Positions 1-7,669 are shown, numbered from the stretch's first letter. The stretch: DNA of 7,669 nucleotides from Acetobacterium sp. (GCA_022013395.1 JAKLQL010000546.1:1-7669), one strand, 5' to 3'. Notes: generated by a model from the letters alone, not told the origin. Translations and numbers: made by a program.

Positions 1-2492
1 ATGAATATCAGGATACCAATGAAATGCAGGAAACCATCCTCCAACGGATTGTCCGGGATAATAACTATTTTATGGTTGGCGATGTCAAACAGAGCATCTA
101 CCGCTTTCGGTTGGCCGATCCGACGATTTTTATCGGAAAATACGAAAGCTTTGGCCAGGATGATAATCAAGACAACAGTCTGGTGACACTGAACCAGAAT
201 TTCAGAAGCGCCCAGGGGGTGATCAATGGGGTTAACGCCGTCTTCAGCAAGATCATGACACCGGGTCTGGGAGAAATCAATTATGATCAACAGGCCATGC
301 TCAATAAAGGTCTGCCCCATGAAGGTCCCTATGAAAAGACCGAGATCCATGTGATCGAGACCAAGCCGCAGTCCAGTGATACCGCCGATTATCTAGAATT
401 TGATGAAGATCAGGAAGATCAGAGTGCGGTGGAAATTGAAGCCCGTTTTGTCGCCAATCAAATTCAGGCGCTGGTCGGAACCCGTTTTTTTGATACCCGG
501 AATAATCGGGAGCGAGCCATCACCTATGGCGATTTTGGCGTGCTGATGCGAAGCGTGGCAGGCAGAGGGGATGTGTACCTTAAGGTCTTCAGCGAAATGG
601 GCATTCCCACTTATTTTGACGGCGGCACCAATTACTACGAGTCACTGGAAATCACCATGATTTTGAATCTGCTGAACCTGATGGATAATCAGCATCAGGA
701 TCTGCCGCTGCTGAGTATTATGACTTCGCCTATCGGTAATTTTACCACCACCGAATGCACCCGGCTGCGGATTAAACATCCCCAGGGGTTTTTCTATCAG
801 GCCGTGACAACATATGGTCAGGAAGAAAGTGATGAACTGGCTAAAAAATTAGGTCGGTTTTATGAAAAACTGAACAACTGGCGGGATCAATCCAAGCTGA
901 TGCCGGTGGAAGATTTTCTTTGGAAAATCTATCTGGAATCCGGTTATTATGCGTTTGTGGGGGCCCTTCCCGGCGGGGAACAGCGCCAATGCAATCTGCG
1001 GATTCTGTTAAAGCGGGCCGGGGATTATAAAAAATCCACCCTCAAAGGTCTGTACCAGTTCATTCGTTTTGTGGAAAACATGAAAAAGCATAAGCAGGAT
1101 ATTTCGCCGCCGGCGATGGTCAGCAATCACGAAGCGGTGGTGCGGCTGATGACCATCCATAAAAGCAAGGGCCTGGAATTTCCGATTGTCTTTCTGGCTG
1201 GTACCGGCAAGGGCTTTAATAAGCGGAGCAATAACAGTCAGATCCTCTTTCATAAGGATTTGGGTATCTGTCCCGACTATGTCGATCTGGAAAAGCGCTA
1301 TAAACATAATTCACTGGCCAAAGAGGTCTGTAAAGCCCAAAGCAATATGGAAATGCTTTCCGAAGAAATGCGGCTGCTTTATGTGGGGATGACCCGAGCT
1401 GAAGAAAAGCTGATTATTGTCGGCACTGTTAAAAACTTGGAAAAGGCCCAGCAGAAATGGCACGATGAACCGGATGAATACCATTTATTAAATGCCGCCA
1501 GCCTTTTGGATTGGGTGATGATGGGGATCTTAGATGGCAAGGATCAGACCGGATCTGATTTGGATCTGCCGGACTTCACAATTTCATATCATCATAGTGA
1601 CAACACTATTTTGAAAAATACCGTAGCCGAAAGTCCGAATAACCATGAAGCTCCAGAAGGTTCTGTTCAGCAAAAAGAAGTTGCAGATGTGAGTCAGGAA
1701 ATTTTGCAGCATCCAGAAAATAAAATGCTGATCAGTTCGGAAGTCAGACAAGCGATTGATAACAGGCTTAATTATCGCTATCCGACTAAAGCAGATGATG
1801 ATCTGCCCAGCAAGATGAGTGTTACCGAAATTAAAAATTACCGAAAAACTCAATTGCATGAAAAGGGACTTGTCAGAAATACTCCCCAACGTTTGGAAGG
1901 TCCAAAATTTATGGAACAGAAGCAGACCGATTTTTCAGCCACTCAGCGGGGATCGGCGCTTCATTTACTAATGGAAGTGGTGGACTTAAAACCAATCCGG
2001 GCGGCGCTAGTAGAAAATGGCGAAAAAGATTTGTCGCGTTTTTTAGAATCGTATCTGGCAGATCAGATCGACCGCTTGATAAAAATGGAATTCCTGCCGG
2101 AGGCATTGGCAAAAACCATCCGATTGAATACCCTGATCGGCTTTTACACCTCGCCATTGGGGATTCGTCTGTTGTCAGCCGCAGAAATTAGGCGGGAGAT
2201 CCCATTTAACTACGCTTATGATCCTGCTAAGGTTAGGGAGGAGTGGGTTGGAATCGAGCAAAAAATTATCGTTCAGGGGATTATCGATTGCGCTTTTATG
2301 GAAGATGACCAATGGGTGATTATCGATTATAAGACCGATCATTATCAAGATATCAATCAGCGGGACGAAATCATCGACGGATATAAGATCCAGGTTAATC
2401 TGTATGCAGAGGCTTTGAACGAACTCACTGGTATCCCAGTGAAGGAAAAAATAATCGGGTTGATCAGCATGAAAGAAAATATCCGTGTCTGA
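1..2492 (+). CDS. addA: ATP-dependent helicase/nuclease subunit A (AddA), 5'-truncated by window edge
   Basis: AddA is the UvrD-like helicase and nuclease subunit of AddAB, the Firmicutes counterpart of RecBCD, which resects double-strand breaks for RecA-dependent repair in the cytoplasm. The frame is open from the left edge, so the first ATG (position 24) is internal; 829 residues are visible of a family length near 1200-1240. It opens with EYQDTN (Walker B, motif II), the two bases before it fitting the end of an Asp codon. With that Glu as residue 1, GDVKQSIYRFR (motif III) is at 26-36, TLNQNFRS (motif IV) at 62-69, TIHKSKGLEFP (motif V) at 384-394, and LLYVGMTRAEEKL (motif VI) at 458-470 with Arg465 as the likely arginine finger. 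The RecB-type nuclease domain follows: His654 in RGSALHLLM, Asp762 in QGIID, and Asp775 and Lys777 in DYKTD. No key residue is missing, so it appears functional. The Walker A region is outside the window. Its partner addB usually lies directly upstream, also outside. Confidence 0.96.
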   Translation, partial: EYQDTNEMQETILQRIVRDNNYFMVGDVKQSIYRFRLADPTIFIGKYESFGQDDNQDNSLVTLNQNFRSAQGVINGVNAVFSKIMTPGLGEINYDQQAMLNKGLPHEGPYEKTEIHVIETKPQSSDTADYLEFDEDQEDQSAVEIEARFVANQIQALVGTRFFDTRNNRERAITYGDFGVLMRSVAGRGDVYLKVFSEMGIPTYFDGGTNYYESLEITMILNLLNLMDNQHQDLPLLSIMTSPIGNFTTTECTRLRIKHPQGFFYQAVTTYGQEESDELAKKLGRFYEKLNNWRDQSKLMPVEDFLWKIYLESGYYAFVGALPGGEQRQCNLRILLKRAGDYKKSTLKGLYQFIRFVENMKKHKQDISPPAMVSNHEAVVRLMTIHKSKGLEFPIVFLAGTGKGFNKRSNNSQILFHKDLGICPDYVDLEKRYKHNSLAKEVCKAQSNMEMLSEEMRLLYVGMTRAEEKLIIVGTVKNLEKAQQKWHDEPDEYHLLNAASLLDWVMMGILDGKDQTGSDLDLPDFTISYHHSDNTILKNTVAESPNNHEAPEGSVQQKEVADVSQEILQHPENKMLISSEVRQAIDNRLNYRYPTKADDDLPSKMSVTEIKNYRKTQLHEKGLVRNTPQRLEGPKFMEQKQTDFSATQRGSALHLLMEVVDLKPIRAALVENGEKDLSRFLESYLADQIDRLIKMEFLPEALAKTIRLNTLIGFYTSPLGIRLLSAAEIRREIPFNYAYDPAKVREEWVGIEQKIIVQGIIDCAFMEDDQWVIIDYKTDHYQDINQRDEIIDGYKIQVNLYAEALNELTGIPVKEKIIGLISMKENIRV

Positions 2493-2556
2493 CAGATTAA
2501 AGCTTTCACTAGATGTTTTCTTAATAAATTCATGGTAGAATAATAAAAAGACTCGG

Positions 2557-2600
2557 TTTTTATAGACTATTTTTATAGATTAGATTTTTATATACTATTT
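2557..2600. repeat. Three TTTTTATA direct repeats in the intergenic region
   Basis: TTTTTATAGAC (2557-2567), TTTTTATAGAT (2570-2580) and TTTTTATATAC (2585-2595) stand in the same orientation with start-to-start distances of 13 and 15 bases. The outer two extend to a 16-base match with a single mismatch (2557-2572 and 2585-2600). They lie about 145-185 bases upstream of the permease start. They could be a regulator binding site, an AT-rich upstream element or plain low-complexity DNA; the sequence alone does not decide. Confidence 0.5.
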
Positions 2601-2679
2601 AAAAAGAAAAGCAGGATTTCACTGACTGAGCAGCTAAAACCTAACTATTCGATAGCGATGCGATTCGGTGGAATTATAA

Positions 2680-2708
2680 TTGATTGGATCGAAAACACAG
2701 TCCAGAAT
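2680..2708 (+). promoter_or_regulatory. Weak candidate sigma-A promoter for the permease gene
   Basis: TTGATT (2680-2685, 4 of 6 matches to TTGACA) and CAGAAT (2703-2708, 4 of 6 matches to TATAAT) are separated by 17 bases. Initiation about 7 bases downstream would give a leader of roughly 30 bases that contains the ribosome binding site. Both boxes are imperfect. A perfect TATAAT at 2675-2680 has no usable -35 box at 16-18 bases, so the assignment is tentative. Confidence 0.25.
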
Positions 2709-2730
2709 AATTGAACCATAATTTATTAAC

Positions 2731-2737
2731 AAAGGAA
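2731..2737 (+). promoter_or_regulatory. Ribosome binding site fixing the permease start
   Basis: AAAGGAA is followed after six bases by ATG at 2744, good Shine-Dalgarno spacing. It rules out the in-frame TTG at 2711, which would place this motif inside the coding sequence and add eleven residues unlike a permease N-terminus. Confidence 0.75.
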
Positions 2738-2743
2738 ATATCA

Positions 2744-5700
2744 ATGAAAGCATTGCAGAAAGATACATTCAGAGAAATCAAAAAATCAAAAAACCGCTTT
2801 TTATCCATCGTAGCCATCATTGCGTTGGGGATATGTTTTTTCGTCGGGGTAAAAACAACCGGACCTAGCATGAAATACACGGTCAGCCAATATTATCAAA
2901 ATCAGCAGCTGATGGATATCCGGCTGGTTTCTACTTATGGTTTTCAGCCAGCCGATGTGGAAGCGATAAAAAACACCCCGGGGGTCAATACCGTTATGCC
3001 CAGCTATTCGGCTGATGTCATCATTGAGCGGGGCGATAAACGACCGGTTATCAAGCTGATGGCCTTTCAGGAAGGTCAAGCCCTCAATCAGCCGCTGCTG
3101 GTCGAAGGCCGACGGCCGGAAAATGCCGGCGAAATTCTACTGGAACAACCCCAGGAAGATAAGGGCATGGGTTTATCCAGCTATAGTTACCAACTGGGTG
3201 ACAGCATCAAGCTAGCGCCCGAGGTTGGCGATAAGGCTCTTTCCGAATCGCTTAAGCGGGATAATTACACCATCGTAGGCTTTGTCAGATCACCGCAATT
3301 TGTTTCGATTGAACGGGGCAGCACTAGTGTCGGTCGGGGTGAAGTGGATTACTATGGCTTTATTCCCACTGAAAATTTTGCTGCCGAGCGCTATACTGAA
3401 GTTTATGTTTTGTCGGACGCGACCGCCAATGGTGTTTATCCGTTTTCAGATGAATATCAAGCAGCGATAACGGCGTTACAGGATCAGTTTGAAACGTTGG
3501 GGATCAAACAACTGGAAATAAACCATGCCGATATTTTGGCCAAGGCCCAGGTGGAGTTAGATAAAGGCCGAGCCAAATATAACGATGGCGTCGCCCAATT
3601 TAATGATGGCATCGCTCAGGGTGAGGCGACATTAGCCGATGCCAGAAACCAATTGCTGGATGGCGAAGCCGCCTTAAGCTCCGGATGGGATGAATACAAT
3701 ACTAAAATTGCGGCATCTCAGGCGCAGTTGGCCGATGCCCAAAATCAGATTACTCAGGGCGAAGCCGATCTGATCCAGGGAGCGGCGACCTTAAAACAGC
3801 AACTGGCAATTGGCGAGGCCCAACTGGAGACGATGCGTCAGGGGATCGCTGATCTGGAAAATGGTATTGCTCAGATGGAAGCTCAGGATCCCTCCGGTCA
3901 GTTACCGGCATTGGAAGCTCAGCTCACTGATCTGCAAAATCAGATTGCCCAGGGCGAAAGTGCCTTATCAAACTTGGAGAATATGAGAGCAGGTGTGGCA
4001 GCCCAGATTCAAAGTCTGGATCCAGCTGCCCCAGATTACCCGGCGCAGCTGGCTGCTTTGGAAGCGCAGTTAACAGAAATTGACAATCAAATTGCGGTGG
4101 TTCAGGACGGCCTGGCCCAGGCATATGCCGGGGCAGCCCAGGTTCAGGATGCCATCGATGGGATTTATGCATTTCAAACGCAGTTAGCCGAGATGAAAAC
4201 CCAGTTAGCTGAACTGGAAACCACGCTGCCCAATGCCGAAGCGGCCCTGAAGCAGGCGGCCATCGATGGCCAGAATCAGCTGGATGCCGGTTGGACAACC
4301 CTGGCCAGCAGTAAGACCCAGCTTGCCAACGGCATCGCCGCTTTTGAGGCCGGCCGGGAAGATGGCTTGAATACTCTCGTTGCATCCCAGAATCAGATTG
4401 ATTCTGGGTGGGCTGAATTAAATGACGGCGAAGCGCAACTGGCTCAAAAACGATCCGAAGGAGAGGCTGAACTGGCGAATGCCGCCAATGATCTGGCTAA
4501 AGCAGAGGCAAAAATCGGCGATCTGGAATTCGGCAAATGGTATTTGTTCAACCGGGATGACAATCCGGGTTATACCAGTTATGGCGAAGATGCCAAACGC
4601 ATCGATAATATCTCTGGGGTGTTCCCGTTGATCTTCCTGTTGGTGGCGGCGTTGGTTTCCTTTACGACCATGACCCGGATGGTGGAAGAACAGCGCACCC
4701 AGATTGGAACATTAAAAGCATTAGGGTATAAACATTATCAAATCGGTTCTAAATTTTTTGTTTATGCCATCTTAGCCGGGGCGATTGGTTCAATCATCGG
4801 TTTGATTTTTGGTATCAATACCCTGCCCTATTTAATCGCCGGCGCCTATGGACTGCTCTATCAGGTGCCAGATTTGATCATCGCCCCACCCTGGATCCCG
4901 ATCATCATCAGCTGCCTGGTTGCTATTTCGTGTACGGTGGCAGCGGCGTTGATTGTTACGCATTATGAGTTAAAAGAACATCCTTCAGAGCTCATGCGTC
5001 CCAAGGCACCTAAAATCGGAAAGCGTATTTTTCTGGAGAGTATCCCATTTATCTGGAAGCGCTTAGGCTTTATTGAAAAGGTCACGGCCAGAAATCTGCT
5101 GCGTTATAAGGGGCGGTTCTTTATGACGGTGATTGGGATTGCTGGCTGTACGGCCCTTATCCTGGCTGGCTTTGGCCTTCAGGACGCGATCTTTTCCATG
5201 ATTCCACGACAATTTGAAAATATTACCGTCTTTGATGGTTATATGGCATTAAAAAATGAAGAAACACTTGCTGATAAGGCCGATTTTAAAAAAGTACTGA
5301 ACAATGATACCCGTTTCAGTGAAAATATGTTGGCGCATCAATCGAAGATGACCATCGAAAAAGCTGGAACCGGTATTGGCAAAGATGCCTATTTATTTGT
5401 CCCGGAAACGGCTGCGAGTATCAACAATTTTATCCACCTTCAGAATCGAAAATCGGGAGCGGCGATTAATCTGGAAGAAGCCGGGGTGGTTTTATCAGAA
5501 AAAGTAGCCACCGGACTGGGACTTAAAGTTGGTGATACGATTCGAATTTACAATGAAGATGAAAGTCATGAGGTTGTCTTAGGGGCGATCACTGAAAACT
5601 ATCTGGAAAATTATATCTACTTGTCACCAGCAGTTTATGAAACCGCTTTTGGAAAACCGCTGACTGTGAATATGGCCTATGTCAATATTCCCGACACATC

Positions 5701-6211
5701 AACGGATTTGGAAAATGCCATTGCCAGCGATTGGCTGGCAAAAGATGGGGTGGTGGCGGTGAACTTTACCGGAAACATTGTCAAATCATCGTCTGACAGC
5801 ATCAGCAGTTTAAGTATTGTGGTGGTGGTTATGCTGCTTGCCGCCGGCGCTTTGGCAGCGGTTGTTTTATATAATCTCACCAATATTAATATCTCGGAAC
5901 GCGTCCGTGAAATTGCCACCATCCGGGTTCTCGGTTTTTATGACATGGAGGTGTATAAATACATCTTCAGAGAGAATATTGTCCTTTCTGTTATTGGCGT
6001 TGTCGTCGGTTTGTTTTTAGGGGTTTTTCTTGATGGATTAATCATCAATACAGTGGAAACCGACATTGCTATGTTTACCCGGGGGATTGAACCGTCGAGC
6101 TTTATTTATGCCGTTGTGTTTACGCTGGCATTTACCTTTATTGTCAATATTCTGATGACGCCGATTATTAAGCGGATTAGTATGGTTGAATCATTAAAAA
6201 CAATTGAATAA
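2744..6211 (+). CDS. ABC transporter permease, tandem FtsX modules with a large extracellular coiled-coil insert
   Basis: This is a complete 1155-residue membrane protein of the FtsX/MacB type, which usually pairs with a separate ATPase to drive conformational work or lipid/peptide export at the cell envelope; the substrate is unknown. The first module has a membrane helix at about 19-36, a MacB-like extracellular domain to about 263, an Ala/Gln/Leu-rich coiled coil at 264-597, and helices near 626-645, 671-692 and 718-741. The second has a helix near 792-814, a smaller globular ectodomain, and helices near 1025-1047, 1079-1100 and 1120-1142, giving 4+4 in all. The cytoplasmic coupling motifs EEQRTQIGTLKALGY (after helix 2) and SERVREIATIRVLGF (after helix 6) are typical FtsX signatures. 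The segment from Trp599 (WYLFNRDDNPGY) into helix 2 resembles, from memory, a conserved family of large Clostridia permeases. There is no Walker ATPase in it or beside it, so the ATPase must be encoded elsewhere. The start is set by the ribosome binding site at 2731. Confidence 0.92.
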   Translation: MKALQKDTFREIKKSKNRFLSIVAIIALGICFFVGVKTTGPSMKYTVSQYYQNQQLMDIRLVSTYGFQPADVEAIKNTPGVNTVMPSYSADVIIERGDKRPVIKLMAFQEGQALNQPLLVEGRRPENAGEILLEQPQEDKGMGLSSYSYQLGDSIKLAPEVGDKALSESLKRDNYTIVGFVRSPQFVSIERGSTSVGRGEVDYYGFIPTENFAAERYTEVYVLSDATANGVYPFSDEYQAAITALQDQFETLGIKQLEINHADILAKAQVELDKGRAKYNDGVAQFNDGIAQGEATLADARNQLLDGEAALSSGWDEYNTKIAASQAQLADAQNQITQGEADLIQGAATLKQQLAIGEAQLETMRQGIADLENGIAQMEAQDPSGQLPALEAQLTDLQNQIAQGESALSNLENMRAGVAAQIQSLDPAAPDYPAQLAALEAQLTEIDNQIAVVQDGLAQAYAGAAQVQDAIDGIYAFQTQLAEMKTQLAELETTLPNAEAALKQAAIDGQNQLDAGWTTLASSKTQLANGIAAFEAGREDGLNTLVASQNQIDSGWAELNDGEAQLAQKRSEGEAELANAANDLAKAEAKIGDLEFGKWYLFNRDDNPGYTSYGEDAKRIDNISGVFPLIFLLVAALVSFTTMTRMVEEQRTQIGTLKALGYKHYQIGSKFFVYAILAGAIGSIIGLIFGINTLPYLIAGAYGLLYQVPDLIIAPPWIPIIISCLVAISCTVAAALIVTHYELKEHPSELMRPKAPKIGKRIFLESIPFIWKRLGFIEKVTARNLLRYKGRFFMTVIGIAGCTALILAGFGLQDAIFSMIPRQFENITVFDGYMALKNEETLADKADFKKVLNNDTRFSENMLAHQSKMTIEKAGTGIGKDAYLFVPETAASINNFIHLQNRKSGAAINLEEAGVVLSEKVATGLGLKVGDTIRIYNEDESHEVVLGAITENYLENYIYLSPAVYETAFGKPLTVNMAYVNIPDTSTDLENAIASDWLAKDGVVAVNFTGNIVKSSSDSISSLSIVVVVMLLAAGALAAVVLYNLTNINISERVREIATIRVLGFYDMEVYKYIFRENIVLSVIGVVVGLFLGVFLDGLIINTVETDIAMFTRGIEPSSFIYAVVFTLAFTFIVNILMTPIIKRISMVESLKTIE
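3902..4114 (+). repeat. Internal 22-codon repeat at a 49-codon interval in the permease coiled coil
   Basis: Codons at 3902-3967 (LPALEAQLTDLQNQIAQG and four more residues) and 4049-4114 (LAALEAQLTEIDNQIAVV and four more) match closely: LEAQLT and NQIA are identical and the changes between them are conservative. The offset is 147 bases, or 49 residues, exactly seven heptads, so both copies hold the same coiled-coil register. The DNA has diverged at third positions, pointing to an old duplication. Pro-rich breaks (DPSGQLP before copy one, DPAAPDYP before copy two) suggest helix turns. Confidence 0.7.
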
Positions 6212-6253
6212 AAAAATAGAAATAATTAAAATAGAATAGAGAAAAAATAAGAC

Positions 6254-6295
6254 AAAAAAACGCCGGTGAAAAATTATTCCCCCCGGCGTTTTTTT
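6254..6295. terminator. Strong bidirectional intrinsic terminator between convergent genes
   Basis: A perfect 13-base inverted repeat: seven A plus CGCCGG (6254-6266) pairs with CCGGCG plus seven T (6283-6295), around a 16-base loop. The six GC pairs followed by seven T on each strand make it work in both directions. It ends the permease transcript on the plus strand and the protease transcript on the minus strand. The TAA of the protease (6294-6296, minus) overlaps its last two bases. Confidence 0.92.
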
Positions 6296-7669
6296 ACAGT
6301 GCGTTGTTAGTGATGTAAGCATCACCAGATGTGTCAAAAGGTGTTCCTTTTTCGAGGACCATAATTTCAATCCCTTCCAGGCGGTAACCGAAACCAGCAG
6401 ATCCTGAATCTTCATTTTTCTGAGCCCAGCCCAGCCAGCCTAAATTCTCCACGTGAGTGCGATAGTAAAGATCAAACTTATTGGCGTCAGCACCAGTCAA
6501 TTGAATCTGAACGGCTTCCAATCGCAGACCTTCTCCAGAAGTACCGCTCAATGCGCCATTATACCGCCAATCCGGTTCCCAGCCGATATTTTGAATATGA
6601 GTCTTGTATGCGATTCCTAGGTCGTAACCTTGATTATCCAAGGAGATTTTAATCCCTTCCAGCCGATAGCCTAACCCTTGAGTACCACTTAGTTCGCCAT
6701 TATACTTCAAATCCTGCCAGCCAATATTTTGGATATGGGTTTGGTACCCAACTGAAATACTGCCAGCCTGATTGGGAACAGTCACCTGACAAGTTGCCGC
6801 AAACCGACCAACCTTTGCCGTGATGGTACAGTTTCCAGGCGTGATACCATTTACATTACCATATCCATTCACAGTGGCAACCGCAGTATTGGACGAAGCC
6901 CAGGTTGCTTTTTTGTCATCGGTAGTATTCTCCGGGGAATAACTCACGGTCAGAGTTTCGGAATTTCCAGTTTCAATGGATGTGGTAGATTTATTCAGAC
7001 TAATGGCAGTTAGTGGTTTAGGCTTAATGGCGGCAGCTTTCGCTAACGCCTGATCCAGCTGAATTAAACCATACCCAAAATAATCGTCTCTGCCGGAATT
7101 ACCTAAATCAAGAGCAGTCGTTTCAAGGAGGTTTTCAACTTCCGCAGCACTTAGATTGGAGTTTTCAGCTAACAATACTCCACAGGCTCCGGCGACGATC
7201 GGAGATGAAAAGGAAGTCCCGCTATCGGAGGTATATCCACCAGTCATATCAGTAGTATACACGTTTTCACCAGGGGCTGCCAAATCGACCATATTGTTAT
7301 ATTGTGAAAAAGAAGCCCGATTATTGGAACTGCTGGTGGCCGCCACTGAAATAACACCTTCATACGAAGCCGGATAAGAAAGTAAGCCGGCTTCATTGTC
7401 AGTTGGTTCACCTTCATTACCAGATGCTGCGACCAGCACCTTGCCGCGGTCTTTTGCATATTGAATGGCGGCGGCTTCGCTGTTATTATATTCATAACCG
7501 CCATAGCTCATGTTAATAACCTTAATATCCGAACGATCAGCAGCATCCATCAGCGCAGCACAAATATTACTGACCATGAGACCTTTAGTACCGACGCGAT
7601 AAGGGGCAATTTTTATACTGGCCGATCCGGCAACACCAGAGATGCCGACCCCATTATTGGCTGTTGCAG
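6294..7669 (-). CDS. Secreted subtilisin-family (S8) serine protease with Ig-like and ChW repeats, N-terminally truncated by window edge
   Basis: This is the C-terminal 457 or so residues of an extracellular serine endopeptidase. The frame stays open to the right edge past the first Met codon at 7577. The leading residues ATANNGVGISGVAGSASI match the stretch that directly follows the catalytic His motif in subtilases, so the signal peptide, Asp and His lie outside. Visible active-site parts are the oxyanion Asn in AASGNEG (codon 7416-7418) and the nucleophile Ser in GTSFSSPIVAG (codon 7212-7214). The catalytic domain ends near 7035 with a usual FGYGLIQLDQAL helix. A bacterial Ig-like (BIG2-type) domain follows at about 7013-6777 (ITPGNCTITAKV is typical), then three ChW repeats at 6761-6348 and a short tail. 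ChW repeats are known from clostridial surface and secreted proteins, so cell-wall or substrate attachment is likely. No LPXTG sorting signal or C-terminal membrane helix is present. It is convergent with the permease. Confidence 0.93.
   Translation of the reverse strand, partial: ATANNGVGISGVAGSASIKIAPYRVGTKGLMVSNICAALMDAADRSDIKVINMSYGGYEYNNSEAAAIQYAKDRGKVLVAASGNEGEPTDNEAGLLSYPASYEGVISVAATSSSNNRASFSQYNNMVDLAAPGENVYTTDMTGGYTSDSGTSFSSPIVAGACGVLLAENSNLSAAEVENLLETTALDLGNSGRDDYFGYGLIQLDQALAKAAAIKPKPLTAISLNKSTTSIETGNSETLTVSYSPENTTDDKKATWASSNTAVATVNGYGNVNGITPGNCTITAKVGRFAATCQVTVPNQAGSISVGYQTHIQNIGWQDLKYNGELSGTQGLGYRLEGIKISLDNQGYDLGIAYKTHIQNIGWEPDWRYNGALSGTSGEGLRLEAVQIQLTGADANKFDLYYRTHVENLGWLGWAQKNEDSGSAGFGYRLEGIEIMVLEKGTPFDTSGDAYITNNAL
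6348..6761 (-). repeat. Three tandem ChW repeats at the protease C-terminus
   Basis: Three units of about 45 residues occupy roughly 6761-6627, 6626-6489 and 6482-6348 on the minus strand. Their cores are YQTHIQNIGW with GYRLEGIKISL, YKTHIQNIGW with GLRLEAVQIQL, and YRTHVENLGW with GYRLEGIEIMV. The conserved Gly-Trp and the RLE strand define the ChW family. Units one and two share TKTHIQNIGW-like sequence and a YNG(E/A)LSGT loop, and so are the closer pair; unit three has a GWLGWAQKNEDSGSAG core, nearer the general family pattern. Confidence 0.88.

Noticed and set aside
1008..1307. A 99-codon minus-strand frame, and others at 1584-1889 and 1909-2157
   Set aside because: All lie opposite clearly conserved addA helicase or nuclease coding sequence and show no recognisable protein features.
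2543..2563. ATAAAAA-N7-TTTTTAT hairpin after addA as a terminator
   Set aside because: The stem is seven AT pairs only and no U tract follows the stem beyond its own arm, so it would be too weak; the right arm is also one of the TTTTTATA repeats.
2672..2681. Palindrome AATTATAATT containing a perfect TATAAT
   Set aside because: No acceptable -35 box lies 16-18 bases upstream, and a short AT-only palindrome is expected by chance in this AT-rich gap.
2711..2743. Upstream TTG start for the permease
   Set aside because: The ribosome binding site at 2731-2737 serves the ATG at 2744, and the added residues do not resemble the usual short cytoplasmic N-terminus of the family.
2493..2743. Riboswitch or small RNA gene in the intergenic gap
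   Set aside because: No conserved riboswitch core, strong hairpin or terminator is visible in the 251 bases.
3924..4385. A 153-codon open frame on the minus strand inside the permease gene
   Set aside because: It is a shadow of the biased Gln/Ala/Leu codons of the coiled coil, with Pro/Arg/Ser-rich low-complexity translation, no ribosome binding site of note and no recognisable domain.

Overview
The window looks like chromosomal DNA from a mid-GC Gram-positive anaerobe of the class Clostridia. Three things point there: a Firmicutes-type AddA recombination nuclease, a very large FtsX-type permease of a kind common in Clostridia, and C-terminal ChW ('clostridial hydrophobic W') repeats on a secreted protease. 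A Eubacteriaceae member such as Acetobacterium or Eubacterium is my best guess, but the genus is inference only. No mobile element, CRISPR array, rRNA or tRNA was seen.

Layout. Positions 1-2492 (+) hold the last two thirds of addA, entering the window at its Walker B helicase motif and running through the C-terminal nuclease domain. Positions 2493-2743 are an AT-rich intergenic stretch with three TTTTTATA direct repeats, a weak promoter candidate and a good ribosome binding site. Positions 2744-6211 (+) encode a complete 1155-residue ABC-type permease with two FtsX modules and a roughly 330-residue extracellular coiled-coil insert. Positions 6254-6295 are a strong bidirectional terminator. 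Positions 6294-7669 (-) hold the C-terminal part of a secreted subtilisin-family protease with one bacterial Ig-like domain and three ChW repeats; its N-terminus, including the catalytic Asp and His, lies beyond the right edge.

The three genes do not form an evident pathway. addA is a DNA repair gene whose partner addB normally lies just upstream, outside the window. The permease stands alone, with no ATPase gene next to it inside the window. The protease is convergent and shares the terminator. The most noteworthy parts are the permease (its coiled-coil ectodomain, internal 49-residue duplication and missing ATPase partner) and the protease domain architecture. I see no convincing evidence for an entirely new system here.
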